A stretch of 64,000 bases of DNA from Rhizopus sp. PT2906 (GCA_025529335.1 JAMYHX010000197.1:1-64000); one strand, 5' to 3'. Counted from the stretch's first letter, positions 23,334 to 35,483 are shown. Notes: generated by a model from the sequence alone, not told the origin. Numbers and translations are program-made.

Positions 23334-25791
23334 TTAAGCTATAAAGTTGAAAAAACGTCTCCAACGAGGAATATGCTCATCTACTTCGGCGTCTTTTTCA
23401 ATATCAAACCGGGTAACACGACCTGTTTCGAAATCAACTTCCTCCAAGGCAACCAACTTCTTTCTTGTAACAACCTTGTGAATGACATAGCACAAGATAA
23501 ATGGAACGATACCAACGTACTTGGTACAGAACTGAACAGCGTCAAATTGGGGAGTAAAGGCATCATAACCTTGACCCAAGACGATCAAGATGGAGAGAAT
23601 ACAAGAAAAGAGACCACTGAAGGGATAGGCCATTGCTGTGTAAGGAAGCTCAGCTATACTTCTGCCTTGACGGACATAGGCACGACGGAAACGAATATGA
23701 ACACCACCAATACCAGCCCAGCTGATGAAGCCTGAGACTGCAGTAATGTTTTGGAACCAAACGAAGGCCTTGTCAGCACTATAGCAATCATGATTACTAT
23801 ATACATCATTGGGTTACACATGCGTACTTACCTATAAATGGATACAAAGACACAGGCAAAGCCAATAATAGAGGAAACGATGACAGCCCTGGGTTGAAGA
23901 ACGTGAGAAAATAATTGTGAGAAAGTCTATACTATATTTACCAGAAAGGAGCACCGTATTTATTCACACGGCCAAGGAAAGCAGGTGCGTTGCCATCTCT
24001 TGCAAGACCAAGGAGGGTACGAGAAGTAGTGTATAAAGAAGAGTTGGCGGCAGATAAAACACTATTTGAAGATAAGAAAAATACTCGTGTAACAATCGAA
24101 TTTGATATACCTTGTAAGGACAATTGCGTTAATAATATGGGCACCGACATCAATACCAGCAGCTTGGAAAATCAAAGTGAAAGAGGCAGTACCAGCGCCG
24201 CCGTCAGGGTTGGTTAATCCTTCATCATTATAAGGAATACACATGCCGATCAAGAAGATGGTGCAAATGTAAAAAACAATAATACGCCAGAAGGTGTTAC
24301 GAATGGCCCTTGGCACAGTCTTTGTAGGGTTCTTTGCTTCACCAGCGGTGATACCAACTATCCAATACAAATTAGTATCTCATAGGGTCACATGTATCAG
24401 GTATGGCACTATTACCAATTTCAGTTCCTTGAAACGAGAAACCCGCGGACAATAATACACTTATGGTACCTACTGCTCCGTTGTTAAAAGCACCAGGGTT
24501 TTTCCAGTACCTAAAATGTAGGGTGAATTTGTGTGTAAAAAAAAAAAGAAGGGTCTTACTCAAAACCGATTACATGGCCACCGACAGCACCAGCAGCAAC
24601 AAGGATACCTAGTTTAAATCATTGAGTACCAGCGTAATTGGCTGTGCAATGTTGTTTTTTCTTACCAATAATAATGAACACAATAACAATTAAAATTTTG
24701 ATCAAGGCAAACCAGTATTCGAGTTCACCATAGATTCTAACTCCCATAAAGTTGACAGCAACGATTAGCACTAAAAAGATGGTTGACCATGCAGGATCAG
24801 GCATAATTTGACCCCAGAATTTAATAATGGTCGCAGCTGCAGCAAGTTCTGTATATTACATAGTTATTTATCAATCCATGCTGTTTCAAAATAAACGTTT
24901 TCTAAAATCGTACCTGTAGCAATTGTAACAGCCTTTGGTGGAGGGCAGATGTTGGTTAGTAAAGAAAAAGAACGCATCATGTCTTTAAGAGCTTACCCAC
25001 TATGAAAACAATGAGTGTTAGTTTAAGTTTTGTTGCATGTTTTCTTTAAAAAAAAAACTTACTGAGAACCAATAGTTCCAACCCAAAGCAAAACCGAGGG
25101 AAGGTTCAACGAACCTTGTTGCATAATGATTAAATGAACCGGATACTATAACAACCAATGAGTACACTGAATATTCCATAAACTTATAAATTGCTTTACC
25201 AGGCATGAAGGTAGCCATTTCACCTAGACATGTCATAATACAATATACCTATCATCACAAAATAAGTCAAACTGTATTAATTGAGGAATCAAAGTTGAGG
25301 TCAATTACCATAAATCCCACTAACAAAAATAGTAAGTTACACTATTCGTTGAGTTTCAATGTATGTACTACTTACCAACACAGTAGGCAATCAAAGCACC
25401 AGCGGGACCAGCCTACAAAAAGTCGATTAGGTTTTTTTTTTAAAAAAAGGAAAAAGTGATATGAACCTCAGCAATGCTGCTACCAGAACTCAAGAATAAA
25501 CCAGTACTTCAAAATAAAAGTTAGTAAAGAAATATGATATATTGATTGACTATCTTTTTACCCAATAGCGCCACCCAGTGAAATCATTTGGATGTGTCTA
25601 GCATCTAAGCCTCTATGAGTTCCATGTTGAAGTGATTCTAAATCCTCTTCATCTCCAATGGCATTTTTTGATCGTTTTGAATGGTATGAGCTACTGTCCA
25701 TTTTTTCAATCTCGTATTCTGGAGGAGGTTTTTCTGCACCGTGATGAGCTTTTATATCGCTTTCTTGTTCTATCGAGTGTTTATTGCTCAT
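23334..25791 (-). CDS. amino-acid permease of the APC/YAT family, with micro-exons
   Basis: Plasma-membrane amino-acid transporter with about 12 transmembrane helices. Recognised signatures are ISLGGAIGTGLFLSSG (helix 1), YCVVGFMVYCIMTCLGEMA, SGSFNHYATRFVEPSLGFAL, GWNYWFS, and GTEIVGITAGEAKNP. The ~75-residue N-terminal tail is hydrophilic with a possible PPPEY ubiquitination site. The gene is cut by about 14 introns. Exons I could set exactly are 25791-25562, 25506-25467, 25412-25376, 25319-25309 (11 nt), 25248-25200, 25145-25063, 24999-24997 (3 nt, TGG), 24932-24914 (19 nt) and from 24848 on. The 3-nt exon supplies the Trp of the conserved FSWAVT motif. Substrate cannot be told from the sequence. 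The gene ends in a cytoplasmic tail (RWRRFFNFIA). Confidence 0.92.
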
Positions 25792-25904
25792 ACAAAAAAA
25801 AAGAGATAATTAAAAGAAAAAAGGAAGAGAAAGGTTAAAAACAAAATTTAATCTTTGTTACGCGCAAATTTTATCTGAAAAAAAAAAAAAGCGATAGGCG
25901 GACA

Positions 25905-26588
25905 TTAGATAGAATAAAGATTGCCCATAAAATTAAGAATTCGCTGCTGATTGGTCTCTAAGATGAGACCTTTTGCTATAACTTCGTCAATGATCATGTG
26001 AACTTTTTCGAGGTTGAACACAAGATCAAGTTCTGTCTATTCCATTTTGCTTATTATGCAGTTTTACACAAGAAAAAAATATAAATATTCATTCTTACTA
26101 CTTTTTCAAATGTTTGGTTCATAGTTTCTATGGCAATGAATTAACACAGCTTTTCAAACTCATTTTTTTTTTGAAATCTTACCAACACAAAGTTGGATGA
26201 GTTCAAGCATAGAAAACTCATTCTATTATAATTGGTTAATATCCACTTTAATCTAACTCCTATAACCGTACATCGTCCAAATCACATCCAATAATAAAGT
26301 ATAACGAAGGATACACACGGTAAACTTACTACTTTTAGAAACTCTTATTTTTTTTTGCCCTGTAGTAAAATTACCTATTTTATATTCATCTAGTTGAAAG
26401 AATAGTGTCTGGACTTTAGTTAGAAACGTTCTTCTTCTTCTTAATATTATTCTTGCCTGATTTTGTTTTCTTGTTATACATTTCCTGGCTATTTCTAATT
26501 CAAATGCTGAAGTATCTTGAATTGTCTGATAATATTTCGCATATCTTGTTTTGCATGATCTATTGACTATTAAAAAAAATCGTATCAT
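25905..26588 (-). CDS. clathrin-adaptor sigma subunit, most like AP-4 sigma
   Basis: Six small exons join in frame to 139 residues: 26588-26457, 26408-26375, 26324-26272, 26222-26183, 26127-26099 and 26036-25905. Introns are 48-62 nt; the first has a GC donor (CAG|GCAAGA). The protein begins MIRFFLIVNRSCKTRYAKYY, carries RKCITRKQNQ, DEYKIVYRVYPSLYFIIG, NEFSMLELIQLCVETMNQTF, then ELDLVFNLEKVHMIIDE and LETNQQRILNF, the full longin-fold sigma family pattern. The MIxFFLxVN…KYY start, the KCxxRxxxQ segment, the ETNxxRIL end and the length fit AP-4 sigma better than AP-1, AP-2 or AP-3 (AP-3 has an insertion missing here). AP-4 sorts cargo at the trans-Golgi. The class call is inference; membership in the sigma family is secure. 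Confidence 0.85.
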
Positions 26589-27067
26589 TTTCTCTCTTTT
26601 GTTACAAAAATAAAGCGAAAAAGAATTATTTTTATGAAAATAGTCATTAAATTCAACTGACTGCGGAATCCAAAAAAAGGATAAGTGATTGAAAAAAAAA
26701 ACATCAAACACGTATAACAGCAATTGTATGTGAGATGAAAGACATATCACGAGACGACTGGATTGATTAAAATATTATATAGACTCATCAAACAAAGAGA
26801 GAGAGAGTGAGAGAGAGATACAGATATTCTAATTCCAGAGATAAATTTGGTATTGCTTCTACCAGTGCTTAGTTATCCGAATGCTTTACTGATCGGCGCA
26901 TTCTCGAGATAGAAAGAAAGCTTAGAGCAAAATAAAGAGAAAAAGATGCACTGCTGTATGTTGTAATGTAGTATGCTTAACCTCAAGTTAGGCTGTACAA
27001 CAAGAGTTACAAAGTCATATGGCCTAATTCACAAGGAGGTTGGATAAAAAGGCAAGTAATGTTTATT
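26589..27067. other. intergenic with a GA-rich microsatellite
   Basis: Between the sigma adaptin start and the transportin stop, both on minus. Contains an imperfect (GA)n run at about 26796-26818. No gene seen. Confidence 0.5.
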
Positions 27068-30000
27068 TTAAGCATCTCTTTCATTCAAGGCTATAAACCT
27101 TGATAAACTAGATTTTAGCTTACTAAATTGCTGCTCGTGAATTGCCCTTGGTAAATCATGTTAGTCACTTATTCAATCAATCATCTATAGCACTTACGCT
27201 GCCCACTTGTTCATAAATTCGCTCTTCTTCTCTACGCTTGTATAATCCATGGGTACTTGGTCCATAACACTTGCCATCCATTGGATAGATTCATTAGGCA
27301 GTGATTTTGATAGCGATACCACCAATCTTATCGAATCATCAGTTACCTCTGAGGAAAAGTAGCTTAGCATCCCGTTCATCAATAGTGACATCAGATTTCC
27401 TCCAAATTCCTTAAATAAGCCAAGTACGATATCAACTAGTAAATGATTATCCACCAATTCACGGTAAAATGCAATAGTGTCCAACAAGCTGACGTTATCT
27501 TTCATCGGTAACCCAGCCAACCCTGCTCTAAACACTGTCGATAATAGCACAGGATCCTGCAGGAGTAACTCGGGCCTATCTTTTAAGATACAAGTGATCA
27601 ATTTGAAATAATCTCCTATTGCTGCGGAAATGCTATCAAGTGGTACTGTTTGTAGCTTTATAAACAAAATTTCGCTCATTTTTTTGACAAGTTCCCAGCA
27701 CAAGCCAGTCATCTCTTGTTGTTGAATGAAATTGACTACCAGTTTCTGAGCTACCCACACATACACTCCATGACCAGTTGCTTCAAATGCTTTCACCATA
27801 CGTTCCATAATTTGAGGAACTAAAGGCAAAAGATGTTGACGATAAGAGCGAATCATTTCAACAAAACATTTGCATAGAGGCTCGCAGATCGTATTTACGC
27901 CGCCGAATTGAGTTAATGTCAAGTCAAACACGGGCCAAAGTTCATTGATAAAGTTAATGCATGGATGAGGTTGGCCAAGCGGTACTTCAGGTTGAATGAC
28001 TTTGAAGAATATACTAATCAGAACTGCAGTGTCTATAAGGAATACAGGATTATATATATCGTCCATATATTTTAATAGAAAAGAAGCATGTACCTCCAAT
28101 TTTTACGTAGCTTTTAACATCATCAGTAACCGAGACACTGCTTTGAGCTTTTGTCACAAGCTCATGTAATTGCTGGACGACTGGCAAACAAAATATTTGC
28201 AATGCATTTTGAATTTCATTCACAGGAAGCTGAGCAAGTACATGTGAAATAGCCTCAGTCACTTCAGTATCATCAGGGTAATCAAGCGTTCTAATAATGT
28301 TGACATAGAATACTTGTAGCTGTGAGATGTATTCTACAAGTTGCTATACCAATGGTTAGATATTATACAATTATAATTAAAAGATATTACCTTACTACAG
28401 TCCTTGCAAAGATGTTTAAGAGCAAGCGCACTAGCTGCAGCTACTTCTGGATCTTGAAATCCAGAAGAAATGAAGTTTAATTGATATGTGATGTACTGAG
28501 GATGGTACTTTGTCCAGAATGAATAGCGTGAAATAACAAGTATCGCAGCATAGCGAATCTTTGGATGGTCAGGTAGTTTTGATAACATTTCCATAATAGC
28601 TGGCATCACATCATTTTCGTCTGACGGAACCTCGGATCCCATGGAACGAAGAGAGAAAATAGGCGCTTCAATTTGTTGCCAGGTTGCATTAGGCTGAGCA
28701 AGTAAATTGGTAACCAAGTGAAGGGGTTTTGCTAAGCAGCGCTGAGGCGTTAGAATGCGACAGCAGTCCTTTAATGTATCGCCCATGTGATGTCTAAAGT
28801 CTCGGAACTCATCTCTGTCTTCTGCTGTCATGGCATTTTCTTCGGGAGGGTACTGAAGATGCTTTAGCATAATATCCACTAGTGTATCAAAGTAGGGTGC
28901 CAAACGTGGTATGGCTGCTTGATATTTTTCACTTATAAGGGTGTTTGTCAACTCGTACCAGAATTTGAAAGTCATCTCTACCACTTCAAAGTCATTGTAG
29001 GCTGCACATTCACCAATACCATCAAGTAATACACCAAATGCTTCAGGGTGTAGGGCGATTAACGTCACATATGCATCACCTGCTTCGGTAAATATTCTAC
29101 AATAGCCAGCAACAGCCTCGTCGTTGTCATCTCCAATGGCTATTCTTAATTTGTTAAGCATAGGCCCAAAGAGTGGATAAATCTGCTCTATCACTTCTTT
29201 ATATTCGTTCACATCACGAGTTTCCCTTATTATTTCCACGATAACATCAGAACAAGCTTCAAATAGCTCTTCAGAGCCAAGTCCTTCAAATGCAAATCCG
29301 AATAAGGGACTGGCCACAAGTGATTTGATGTCAATTGATCCTGTATAAATCCAGCTATCCAAGCATCTAAATATCTGCTCCTGAAGTTCAACATCGTCTC
29401 CTGCAAAAGAATGATTAGACCTATTTTAGGCATACCTTGCTGTACTTACCACTAGTTTGCATATACGAATTCAGTAACTGCAAGACTTCTTCGGCATTGT
29501 CGTCAATGAGCTCTTTTGCTCTTGCCTTATACTCTTCATTCTGAACAAGAGGATATCAGCTTCTGATTCTATTTCTCCTTTTCATCGCTTACACTTAAAG
29601 GTATTCTCGAGTTACTTTCCATTTCTTCAGACAGAACTTTGAGTATTTCAAGTAAGAGAGTGACTTTTTCTCGTGATTGACCAAATGCTTCTGTGAGATC
29701 AGGAATCACCGTTTTCCAATCTAGCATCTGAATGGCCAGGTCAGCTAATGCAAGGCATAGCTGAACCCTCACAGCTCGGATCTCACCAACACGCGTGCAT
29801 AGGAATCCTAAAAGCGAATCGCGTAATTGCAAACGAGCTGTGGCGTCTAAATCAATCAAGTCGGATACAATCTATTGCAAGGAATAAGTTGTGCAGGTCC
29901 TGACGTTGTAAATACAAAACATTACTTTGATCTTGAGGGTTTGTGCAGCAAATAAGTAAGCCTGTACATTTGAGTTGTCACTTTTTAAAATGTAATTAGC

Positions 30001-30184
30001 AGTTGCCCAAGCTTCGTGCTGGAATACCAAATTAGCATCTATACACACATCATAAACAAAGGAATACCTTTCTTTGAAATCGCTCTAAAAAGCGAGTAAT
30101 TTCTTTCTTATTTGCTGAATTGTCCACATCATAAAGGTCATGGAGTGCTTTAAGCACTTCAACTGCAGATTCCAAACTGGTCAT
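27068..30184 (-). CDS. MTR10: transportin-3 / Mtr10-type importin beta
   Basis: Nuclear import receptor built of HEAT-like helical repeats; the family carries SR-rich or Npl3-type RNA-binding proteins into the nucleus in a Ran-GTP dependent way. The sequence starts MTSLESAVEVLKALHDLYD and is helical throughout, with family-specific stretches such as HHMGDTLKDCCRILTPQRCL, PIFSLRSMGSEVPSDENDV and LALKHLCKDCSK. At least seven exons are seen, roughly 900+ residues, as expected for the family. The last exon is small (27146-27068, IHEQQFSKLKSSLSRF…) and spliced after MNKWAA, where reading through gives an immediate stop. Divergent from the PPP4R2 gene, with a 260-bp shared promoter region containing T-rich tracts. 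Confidence 0.93.
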
Positions 30185-30444
30185 CCTTTAAAAAGTTTAA
30201 GAAGAGAAGAAAAAAAAAAAAAGAAGAAAAATAATAATTTTTCTTAATAAAAACTCTTATTGTGCTTGATATTCAGGAAGTAATATATCAAGAAGTGATC
30301 TTTAGGTCTTTTTGTCTTTTTTAACTTAAAGTAGCCCTTGAACTGTTGCTTGATAAAGGTCATTTTAGCCAATAAGAACGCGGGGTAAGCGCGAATACAC
30401 TATTTTTTTTTTTACACTTTTTTTTCCCTTCTTTTTCTTCTCAA

Positions 30445-31388
30445 ATGTCAAGCCCTGGCAATGACAGCCGCATTTCTGATTCAAATGGCTCAAGTCAACA
30501 AAGTAATGGTAATGCAGTAACCGAAAGTCAGTCAAGTATCAGACAAGAAGCACGGCCAGATCTTGTAGAAATTGAAGATGGCTTTGAATCATTAAAATCA
30601 TCAGAGCAGCAGGCACTTGAAACACTTGAAAAGATTGCAGAAACAAATCAAGTCGTGACACCTTGGTCAGAATTGAGGATAATCTTGAATCGTATCGTAT
30701 CAAAGGTTAGCCTCTTTATTCTTTATTTTGTTAATGTATTGATGAAGTGATAAATTGCAGCAATCACGTATTATGGATCCTAAGCTACAAGATAGCAATG
30801 TACGAAACCAAGCTGATCGCATCACAGCAGATATTTCAGAAATATTACAAAAGCTAGAAGAGTAAGTTGATATGTTTATAAAAAGAGACGTTGACTTACG
30901 AGGCTACACGTATGAACACACAGTTGCCCCTTTACCATTCAGCGTGTCTGTGAATTGGTTGTGAACCCAACCCAGCATTATAAAACATATCTTAAATACC
31001 TTCGTGCTCTCCAAAAGGTAAATTGGTTGATAGTAATAATGGTTACTTATTGAATCAGACATTGGGAGTGAGGTCTAGTTGGCAAGAGTTTGTAGATAGA
31101 CGTAGAAATGCAGCTAGAGAAAGAACTGAGGATGACTCGGAAGGATTTTATGGTACTGTCTCCATGGCATCTACAGTTCCCTTGAGTGATAATGAAGAAA
31201 CAAATGAAGATACGAATGATGCGACCGAGCAGGATAAGGATCGACCACAGATGAATGGTATAGAAGAGCCATGCGATGAAGTAGAACAAAATAATGAACA
31301 AGGGGATAATACAATAGAGGCAACAGAAAGTAGAGAAGACGACAGAGAAGACAACAAAGAAGATAACAAAGAAGATAAGACAGATTAA
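30445..31388 (+). CDS. PPP4R2: protein phosphatase 4 regulatory subunit 2 (PPP4R2/Psy4-like)
   Basis: Four exons, 30445-30705, 30761-30861, 30924-31017 and 31059-31388, join in frame to about 261 residues. The conserved part (VVTPWSELRIILNRIV, CPFTIQRVCELVVNPTQHY, YLKYLRALQK) is the PPP4R2 core; the C-terminal half is acidic and disordered (EDDREDNKEDNKED), as in animals. The subunit targets PP4 catalytic subunit, which in yeast dephosphorylates gamma-H2A and helps recovery from DNA damage. The start is the first Met of an exon preceded by a T/C-rich leader. No other PP4 subunit is in the window. Confidence 0.93.
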
Positions 31389-33159
31389 GCATTGTTTATA
31401 AAAATGGTCACTAGACACAACCGTGTATAAAATGCTCATAAATATAAATTAATGTATTTCATCATTATACACTAAAAAAGTATTGAATATTTCAGAATTT
31501 TAAAGAAACATTCTTTTTGAAAACGGCAGAATAGACAATGTCAATTGTTCTGGAATGGGGATATTATAAACTAAGAAGCAAACTTACTGCCTTGAGTAAT
31601 ATGATGTAAATAATTCCTGATTGAACACATTTTTTATGTGAGTATGACACGCTTGTGTAATTAGATCAGGGTACGATATTAAGGGTTTACTTGTAAATAC
31701 GTTCCCAAAAAATTGACCCTGATGCCAAGAGTAAAAATTCGTACTTGTTAAGTTCTAATGTCACGTTAACCATTGATTGGTTTCGCTTTGCTGGCAAATT
31801 AAATGTCGTATATGTAGAAGTTTTGTCGTGTATGTTAAGCATGAAGGCACTGTTAGTTCTCTTTTTTCTTCTCATTAAAAACCGAGTATTACAATATGAG
31901 CTTTCAAATTTTCTATGAAGATGGGCACAGTAATGCAGTTGATGAATACGGTAGACCTGAGCCCCATGGACTACATCATTGATGAGGAGCGATATGCCTT
32001 AGAAACAGTTGGTTCATACACGCAGTATTTGCATTATCCGCCTCAGGAGAATAATTTCGATATAGGCTCTCCATGACATGTAATATTTATCTGTTATAAA
32101 GTACTTATAATATACCTGTATTAATAAAGGAGAAAGAGGCAGTACTTCGATAAGACTCTTGAACCTCTTTATTGGTGAGAAAACAAGATGAGGAGCTCAT
32201 TAATACAAAGTAAGGCTAAGTATATAAAATAATAATTTACAATCCGACACACGAAGATTAGTTAGTGAAGGAAGGATAAATACGACAGCTGTTTTATTCA
32301 TATGAGGTATATTATATAAAGTATATTGGGAATAGAAAGAAATATGTTTATTTGTCGCTGTGCTTGGCACAAAAGTATGCAGATTTTGCACTTTCGAACT
32401 GCTGTAACTGCTAAAGAGACCAATATCTTTTCCAATTCGGAAATCCATCTTATCCTTAAAATGTTTTCTAGCCGAATCAATAAAGGCCCAATTAAAGATT
32501 TTCGTGTTCAGGAGTGTTGTGTTCAGCTTTGTTATTGTAAAAAGGCAGTTAAGTCGACGACATGCTAATTAGTTTCTTTATTAAGAGCTAAATGTTGTTA
32601 AATTAGACGCGTGTTCATTTTATAGCGAGAGAGAATCTATGACTGCTATTTATGTTATTGTCGTCACTAACATTATTTATGCTTATGTTATTATTGCTAT
32701 ACTAGTAGCTACTATAGTTATTGTTATTATTATTATAAGTTATTCTTATCAGATGCGATAGAGGAATGTAAAGTAGAATGTATGCTTTACTTTATTATAC
32801 TCGAGTTATTATAATGATTATCTCATCAAACACGTCATCGCCCTTCTCCAGATGAAATATGAGTGCGGATAATTTTGGTGTACATTTTGACCAGGACTGC
32901 TTTTCGTCAGCATTCAGCTTTTTTTTTTTTTGAAGTACTAACAAGAAATGTCAGATGCATTCACTCTTAATTAGTGACATCTCAATAAAAAATGCTACAA
33001 AAACAAAGACTATAGGTGTACATATTAATGACTAGCATTACTTAGTTTTGGTTGCTTTCGAATATTCTTATATGTAATGCTACACTTAAAAAATGCCATA
33101 ATGTAACCTTTAAATTTTTAGTGTACTTTTTAATCCTTTCTATTTTATTATTTTATATT
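31389..33159. other. AT-rich gap with short unexplained frames
   Basis: No firm gene. A 53-codon plus-strand frame at 31915-32076 (MDYIIDEERYALETVGSYTQ…) has protein-like composition. A 62-codon minus frame lies at 31875-31687. 32640-32760 is a TTATTATTG-type simple repeat. Positions 33115-33133 carry a possible left terminal inverted repeat of the transposon that follows (see 35549-35569). Confidence 0.35.
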
Positions 33160-34089
33160 TTAATTGTTTTTTCTATAACAAGCTATTACAGTGTTAACTG
33201 GATTTTCGAGATAATTTCTAAAGTTGTTTTCGTTTGTATTCAGCACTTGTAAGTTGTTGCCACTCAAATTGTCAAAAATTTCGAGGAAGGTAGTACCGTT
33301 GAATGATATCTTTGAGACTGCATAAAAATGTACACCTGAGGGCTCAGTTGAATAAACTTTGCCGTGCAGGATGTACTCTGTCTCTGCTATTTCAACAACA
33401 TACGGGAATTGCTGAGGAATCTTTTTAATAGCTGTTGGAGCAATGTTGGTCAAGTCAGAAACAAAAAGGAAAAGAGGCAATTTTTCTATTTCGATCAAGT
33501 TGTGTCTTGTGGTGATGTCAGGCACTTCAGCTGAGTCTTCACCTAGTTCACGGGTACAATCCATGCACTGTGATTCTTTTGATTTAAGTAGAGCTTGCAT
33601 CAGTGAATAGTTGTAGTGTAAGTATGGCATGTTGCTTGATATATACCCGGAATGGCTTTGATTTCTTGAACAGAGTTTATATGTATAAAACTGCCCAATA
33701 TCACAAAAGGATCTTGCTGTAGGCAACAGATTATTAAGGAATGTTTCCAAAACTTCATTGCAATCTCCCCAAAAACCTTCACCTCCATTGCTGATCTTGT
33801 TTTTCCATACAAACTTTCTCATCGAATAAGAAGCGCGGTTACGACTATCGTCAGTATTCAATCTATGCCATTTGTATGTTGTCTTCAAAATAGAATCATG
33901 TTTATTGTGAGGATCGAAGTTGCTCAGCATTGCTTCTCCAAAATGAGGCATTACAGAATACCATAACAGCTCAAAGATGGCATCGATATAACAAGAGTTG
34001 GCTGTGTTTGGGCGTAATGTCTTGTTGTATTGATGAATGTTGGCAGCATGCTGCTCTGACGTTTTTTTTTCTGTAAGGTCAATGATCAT
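33160..34089 (-). CDS. USP-like (C19) cysteine peptidase carried by the transposon
   Basis: Open for 309 codons without introns. A Cys box (TANSCYIDAIFELLW) fits the NxCYxNAxxQ pattern of ubiquitin-specific peptidases. A single CMDC knuckle follows, then LPLFLFVSDLT, a His box SGVHFYAVSKI and FDNL, and a final ACYRKNN strand, all in USP order. Catalytic Cys and His are present and the third residue may be Asp/Asn in EIFDN, so the frame could still be functional. Its ATG overlaps the stop of the upstream transposon frame as ATGA (34086-34089). The likely origin is capture of a host deubiquitinase by the element; activity on ubiquitin or SUMO is not shown. Confidence 0.62.
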   Translation of the reverse strand: MIIDLTEKKTSEQHAANIHQYNKTLRPNTANSCYIDAIFELLWYSVMPHFGEAMLSNFDPHNKHDSILKTTYKWHRLNTDDSRNRASYSMRKFVWKNKISNGGEGFWGDCNEVLETFLNNLLPTARSFCDIGQFYTYKLCSRNQSHSGYISSNMPYLHYNYSLMQALLKSKESQCMDCTRELGEDSAEVPDITTRHNLIEIEKLPLFLFVSDLTNIAPTAIKKIPQQFPYVVEIAETEYILHGKVYSTEPSGVHFYAVSKISFNGTTFLEIFDNLSGNNLQVLNTNENNFRNYLENPVNTVIACYRKNN

Positions 34090-35483
34090 TTCGCTATCAC
34101 TACATTATATTCTTTATTGACGGCTTCATCGGCTTCATGGTCAGTGTCTTTAATCAAAAGGCCCCTGATTTCTTCTAGCAACTCTTCTAACAGCTCAGAG
34201 TAATCCTTTTGCTTTCGTTTTCTTTCATTGCTTGGGTTCTTGAAGTATTTCTTGATGAATTTCTTCAACGTATCTTCTGCTACAAATTCTATAAGCAAAT
34301 CAGTTTCTTTTAATTGAAAAAATAAATCTTCAATGACACTCGTATCGTTCATACTGAAGCCTGAAACTCCTTCTACAGACAACTGCTCTTGAATCAACTG
34401 TTTCAAAAAGTTATGAATTTCGGGTTCAAGATCATTTTTCTCATCATCAGTATCAGCAACCTCAGAAAGCTTTCTCTTTTTTTGAAGCTGCAGTAGTTTT
34501 ATCAGCATGTTCAGCTGCAACTGTAGTCTTTTGTTTACCAAAAATTGCTTTATTGTTGTCGGGAGTTCTGCTGTCGCTCATCTTGTAAAAGTTGACAATC
34601 TTTCTTTGCTTTCTTTGTCTCTTGTTTTGACCGTAACAGGGTTGAATTCCATCAGTAAAAAATGCATTCAAGCTCTGACCGTCCTTCTTTGCGTACTGTA
34701 GCAAGTATCTCAAGGAAGAAGCAAGTGGTTGTTCTTTGACAATTACGGTGTACAAAGCGCTGTGGTAAGATTCAACGGCGTTGGAAGCTCTAGCTTTGTG
34801 ATTGAATAGACTATGATGCTAAAGACTATCAAAACGAAATATCATATTTGAGTTAGAAGGCTGCAACCACTACCTCAATCAGCATATTCATTCTCAATCT
34901 TTTCGAACTCTCCAAGTAAACTGGTGCGAGAAGAAACACCCGTCCTCTGCTTGGCATTGTTCAATTCGTATTTTGCACGGTCTTTGTTGATCAAAGTCCT
35001 GATTACAGAGTTGTAAATAGGAGGAGCAACTCTCCCAGCTCTGGATGAAACTCCAACAACAGCCTTGCTGGGGTTGACGTGGGGATCTTTATCAACTTTC
35101 TCATCAAGACAACACTTCTCTGTAACTATCAGATGTTTAGGCAAGTATGTGCTGTGACTATGCTTTCCGTTGTGCACCATTTTACACTTTCTGTCACCGA
35201 GCTTAAAGTTGACCATAACGGTGCAAAGCCTTCTTTCCAACTTGGAATCGCAAATAAAACATTGTTGTTTCTCAATAGCCTTCTTAAGAGCGTAAGGCCT
35301 GCGATTGATTTCATAAAAGGTACATTTAGGGGTTGTTACAGTATACAGATCCAAGATACTTTTTACGAATAACACGAACATGCTTGTCCTTTTTACGTTC
35401 TTCAATGTAAAGAGCCACAGACTCTTCTGTTACATTGCCTTCAGGAAACTGGGCGATAAAGTGGGTAATGGGTTCATGTTTCA
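34089..35483 (-). pseudogene. broken MULE-type transposase with FLYWCH-like zinc finger
   Basis: Begins MKHEPITHFIAQFPEGNVTE and runs about 45 codons to a frame break near 35340. It then continues in another frame with TPKCTFYEINRRPYAL, a C…C…H…H finger (QQCFICDSKLE…, KMVHNGKHSHSTYLPKHL) and a helical part to a stop at 34875. After a short gap without the catalytic core comes SNAVESYHSALYTVIV, like the closing helix of MULE transposases. A further break lies in an A7 run near 34490, after which the frame goes KKRKLSEVADTDD (NLS-like) to a stop at 34086. With several breaks and a lost core it cannot be an active transposase. Confidence 0.65.

Noticed and set aside
31047..31439. Minus-strand Ser/Leu/Cys-rich frames opposite PPP4R2
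   Set aside because: Antisense of the acidic GAA/GAT repeats; composition is explained by that.
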